Part shown: piece by piece, positions 32,506-33,141 of the stretch
Position numbering within the stretch: the first letter of the stretch is position 1
Layout of the letters: every line of letters begins with the position of its first letter
Assembly (NCBI GenBank): GCA_902592545.1
Contig: CACJFA010000010.1
Span: 1 to 33,141, forward strand
Direction: 5' to 3'
Length of the DNA: 33,141 nucleotides
From: an uncultured Pelagibacteraceae bacterium
GTDB lineage: Bacteria > Pseudomonadota > Alphaproteobacteria > Pelagibacterales > Pelagibacteraceae
Translations under genes and position numbers: made by a program
Notes under the pieces: generated by a model
What the model saw: only the letters and a program-made list of their open reading frames with translations
The model's database searches: none
Told to the model about the DNA's origin: nothing

Positions 32506-33141
32506 ATGCATCATTTAATAAGTTTTTTTGTTAAATTGCCAATTTTTAACCGTTTAATCCCATCTATTTGCATTAGATTAATGAAAATTTTAAAAAAAAA
32601 TAGAGGTTTTTTTAAAGTTGGGGATAGTAAAATGTTTTTAGATTTTTTAGATCCAATTGACAGAGAGCTTATACTTTACCAGAAATATGAACATGAAGAA
32701 ATTTCAATATTAAATAAATTAATTAAAACACATTCAGTAAATTACTTTTTTGATATTGGTTCTAATTGCGGTTATTACTCACTTCAATTAGGAAAAATTT
32801 TTGAAAGATTAAAAATTTTATCTTTTGAACCTAATGAGGAAGCCTATTTTAAATTTAATAAAACATTAAGTGTTAATCGAAATATTTCTGAAAAAATAAC
32901 ATTACATAATTTTGGTTTATCTGATAGTGACTCCACTCTCAAAATGAGATCATTAGTAAAATATGGTTATAAGCAAACTGGGGGTTCTACAATTCATAAT
33001 GATGAAAATTATGATGATAAAAATTATAAAAATGTAAAAATTTACAAAGCAAATTTTAAAATTGCTGATGAAGTAATTAACATCAATAACTCAGTAATAG
33101 CAATTAAAATAGATGTTGAGGGTCATGAATATAAGGTTTTG
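32506..33141 (+). CDS. FkbM family methyltransferase (3' end cut by window)
   Basis: I translated 212 codons from the ATG at 32506 to the window edge. After an N-terminal stretch of about 75 residues comes the SAM-binding motif FFDIGSNCGYYSLQLG (82-97), then SFEPNEEAYFKFNK, and later HNFGLSDSDSTLKM and IKIDVEGHEYKVL. These are the standard FkbM methyltransferase landmarks. Such enzymes O-methylate sugars or secondary metabolites, often in surface polysaccharide loci; the substrate here is unknown. It starts 20 bases after tsaD. Confidence 0.87.
   Translation, partial: MHHLISFFVKLPIFNRLIPSICIRLMKILKKNRGFFKVGDSKMFLDFLDPIDRELILYQKYEHEEISILNKLIKTHSVNYFFDIGSNCGYYSLQLGKIFERLKILSFEPNEEAYFKFNKTLSVNRNISEKITLHNFGLSDSDSTLKMRSLVKYGYKQTGGSTIHNDENYDDKNYKNVKIYKANFKIADEVININNSVIAIKIDVEGHEYKVL

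Noticed and set aside
1..33141. Mobile elements, prophage, defence systems or CRISPR arrays
   Set aside because: No transposase, integrase, restriction, toxin-antitoxin or Cas protein is found, nor regularly spaced repeats; composition looks even throughout.
1..33141. tRNA or rRNA genes
   Set aside because: The few gaps are too short or lack a cloverleaf with the conserved T-loop bases; none could be supported by eye.

Overview
The window is strongly A+T-rich and very compact. Genes abut or overlap by a few bases, and no gene-free stretch reaches 300 bases (the longest is about 177). The gene set points to Alphaproteobacteria: DUF2794, IalB-family protein, tsaD divergent from hemC, and ccmCDEFGH. 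The base composition, tight packing and glycolate/glycine gene set are most like the SAR11 (Pelagibacterales) lineage. This assignment is inferred, as no rRNA is present. I saw no tRNA, rRNA, CRISPR, insertion sequence or phage gene.

Layout. (1) 1-6049, minus strand: aminotransferase, glycolate oxidase glcD-glcE-glcF and a glyoxylate/hydroxypyruvate reductase cut by the window edge. (2) 6153-11952, minus: ccmC-ccmD-ccmE-ccmF-ccmG-ccmH for cytochrome c maturation, then a PagL-like outer membrane protein and an FMN-dependent 2-hydroxyacid dehydrogenase. (3) 12130-17005: hspQ (minus), yciB and a DUF2794 gene (plus), a Bax-inhibitor-1-family membrane protein (minus), then aldo/keto reductase, IalB-like protein and argG (plus). 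(4) 17063-24397: two small membrane proteins (one PsiE-like) and a photolyase-related neighbourhood. That neighbourhood holds a photolyase FAD-domain protein with an unusual domain order, a photolyase of the PhrB/(6-4) family that lacks most Fe-S ligands, a 42-residue DUF2256 protein translationally coupled to it, a glutamine amidotransferase-like protein, a small membrane protein, an atypical short-chain dehydrogenase, a PQQ-type sugar dehydrogenase and an NAPE-PLD-like metallohydrolase. (5) 24392-31358, minus: AEC transporter, TauD-like dioxygenase, haloacetate-dehalogenase-like hydrolase, two small membrane proteins, folD, yggT, mscS, hemD and hemC. (6) 31412-33141, plus: tsaD and the start of an FkbM methyltransferase.

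How the parts may work together. Glycolate oxidase makes glyoxylate, which the aminotransferase could turn into glycine and the reductase could return to glycolate. The haloacetate-dehalogenase-like protein, about 20 kb away, has the full residue set for releasing glycolate from haloacetates, so it could feed the same pool. HemC/HemD make the tetrapyrrole precursor of haem, which the Ccm proteins attach to c-type cytochromes.

The most unusual material is the photolyase neighbourhood: a possible circularly permuted photolyase, an Fe-S-less PhrB relative and its coupled DUF2256 partner.
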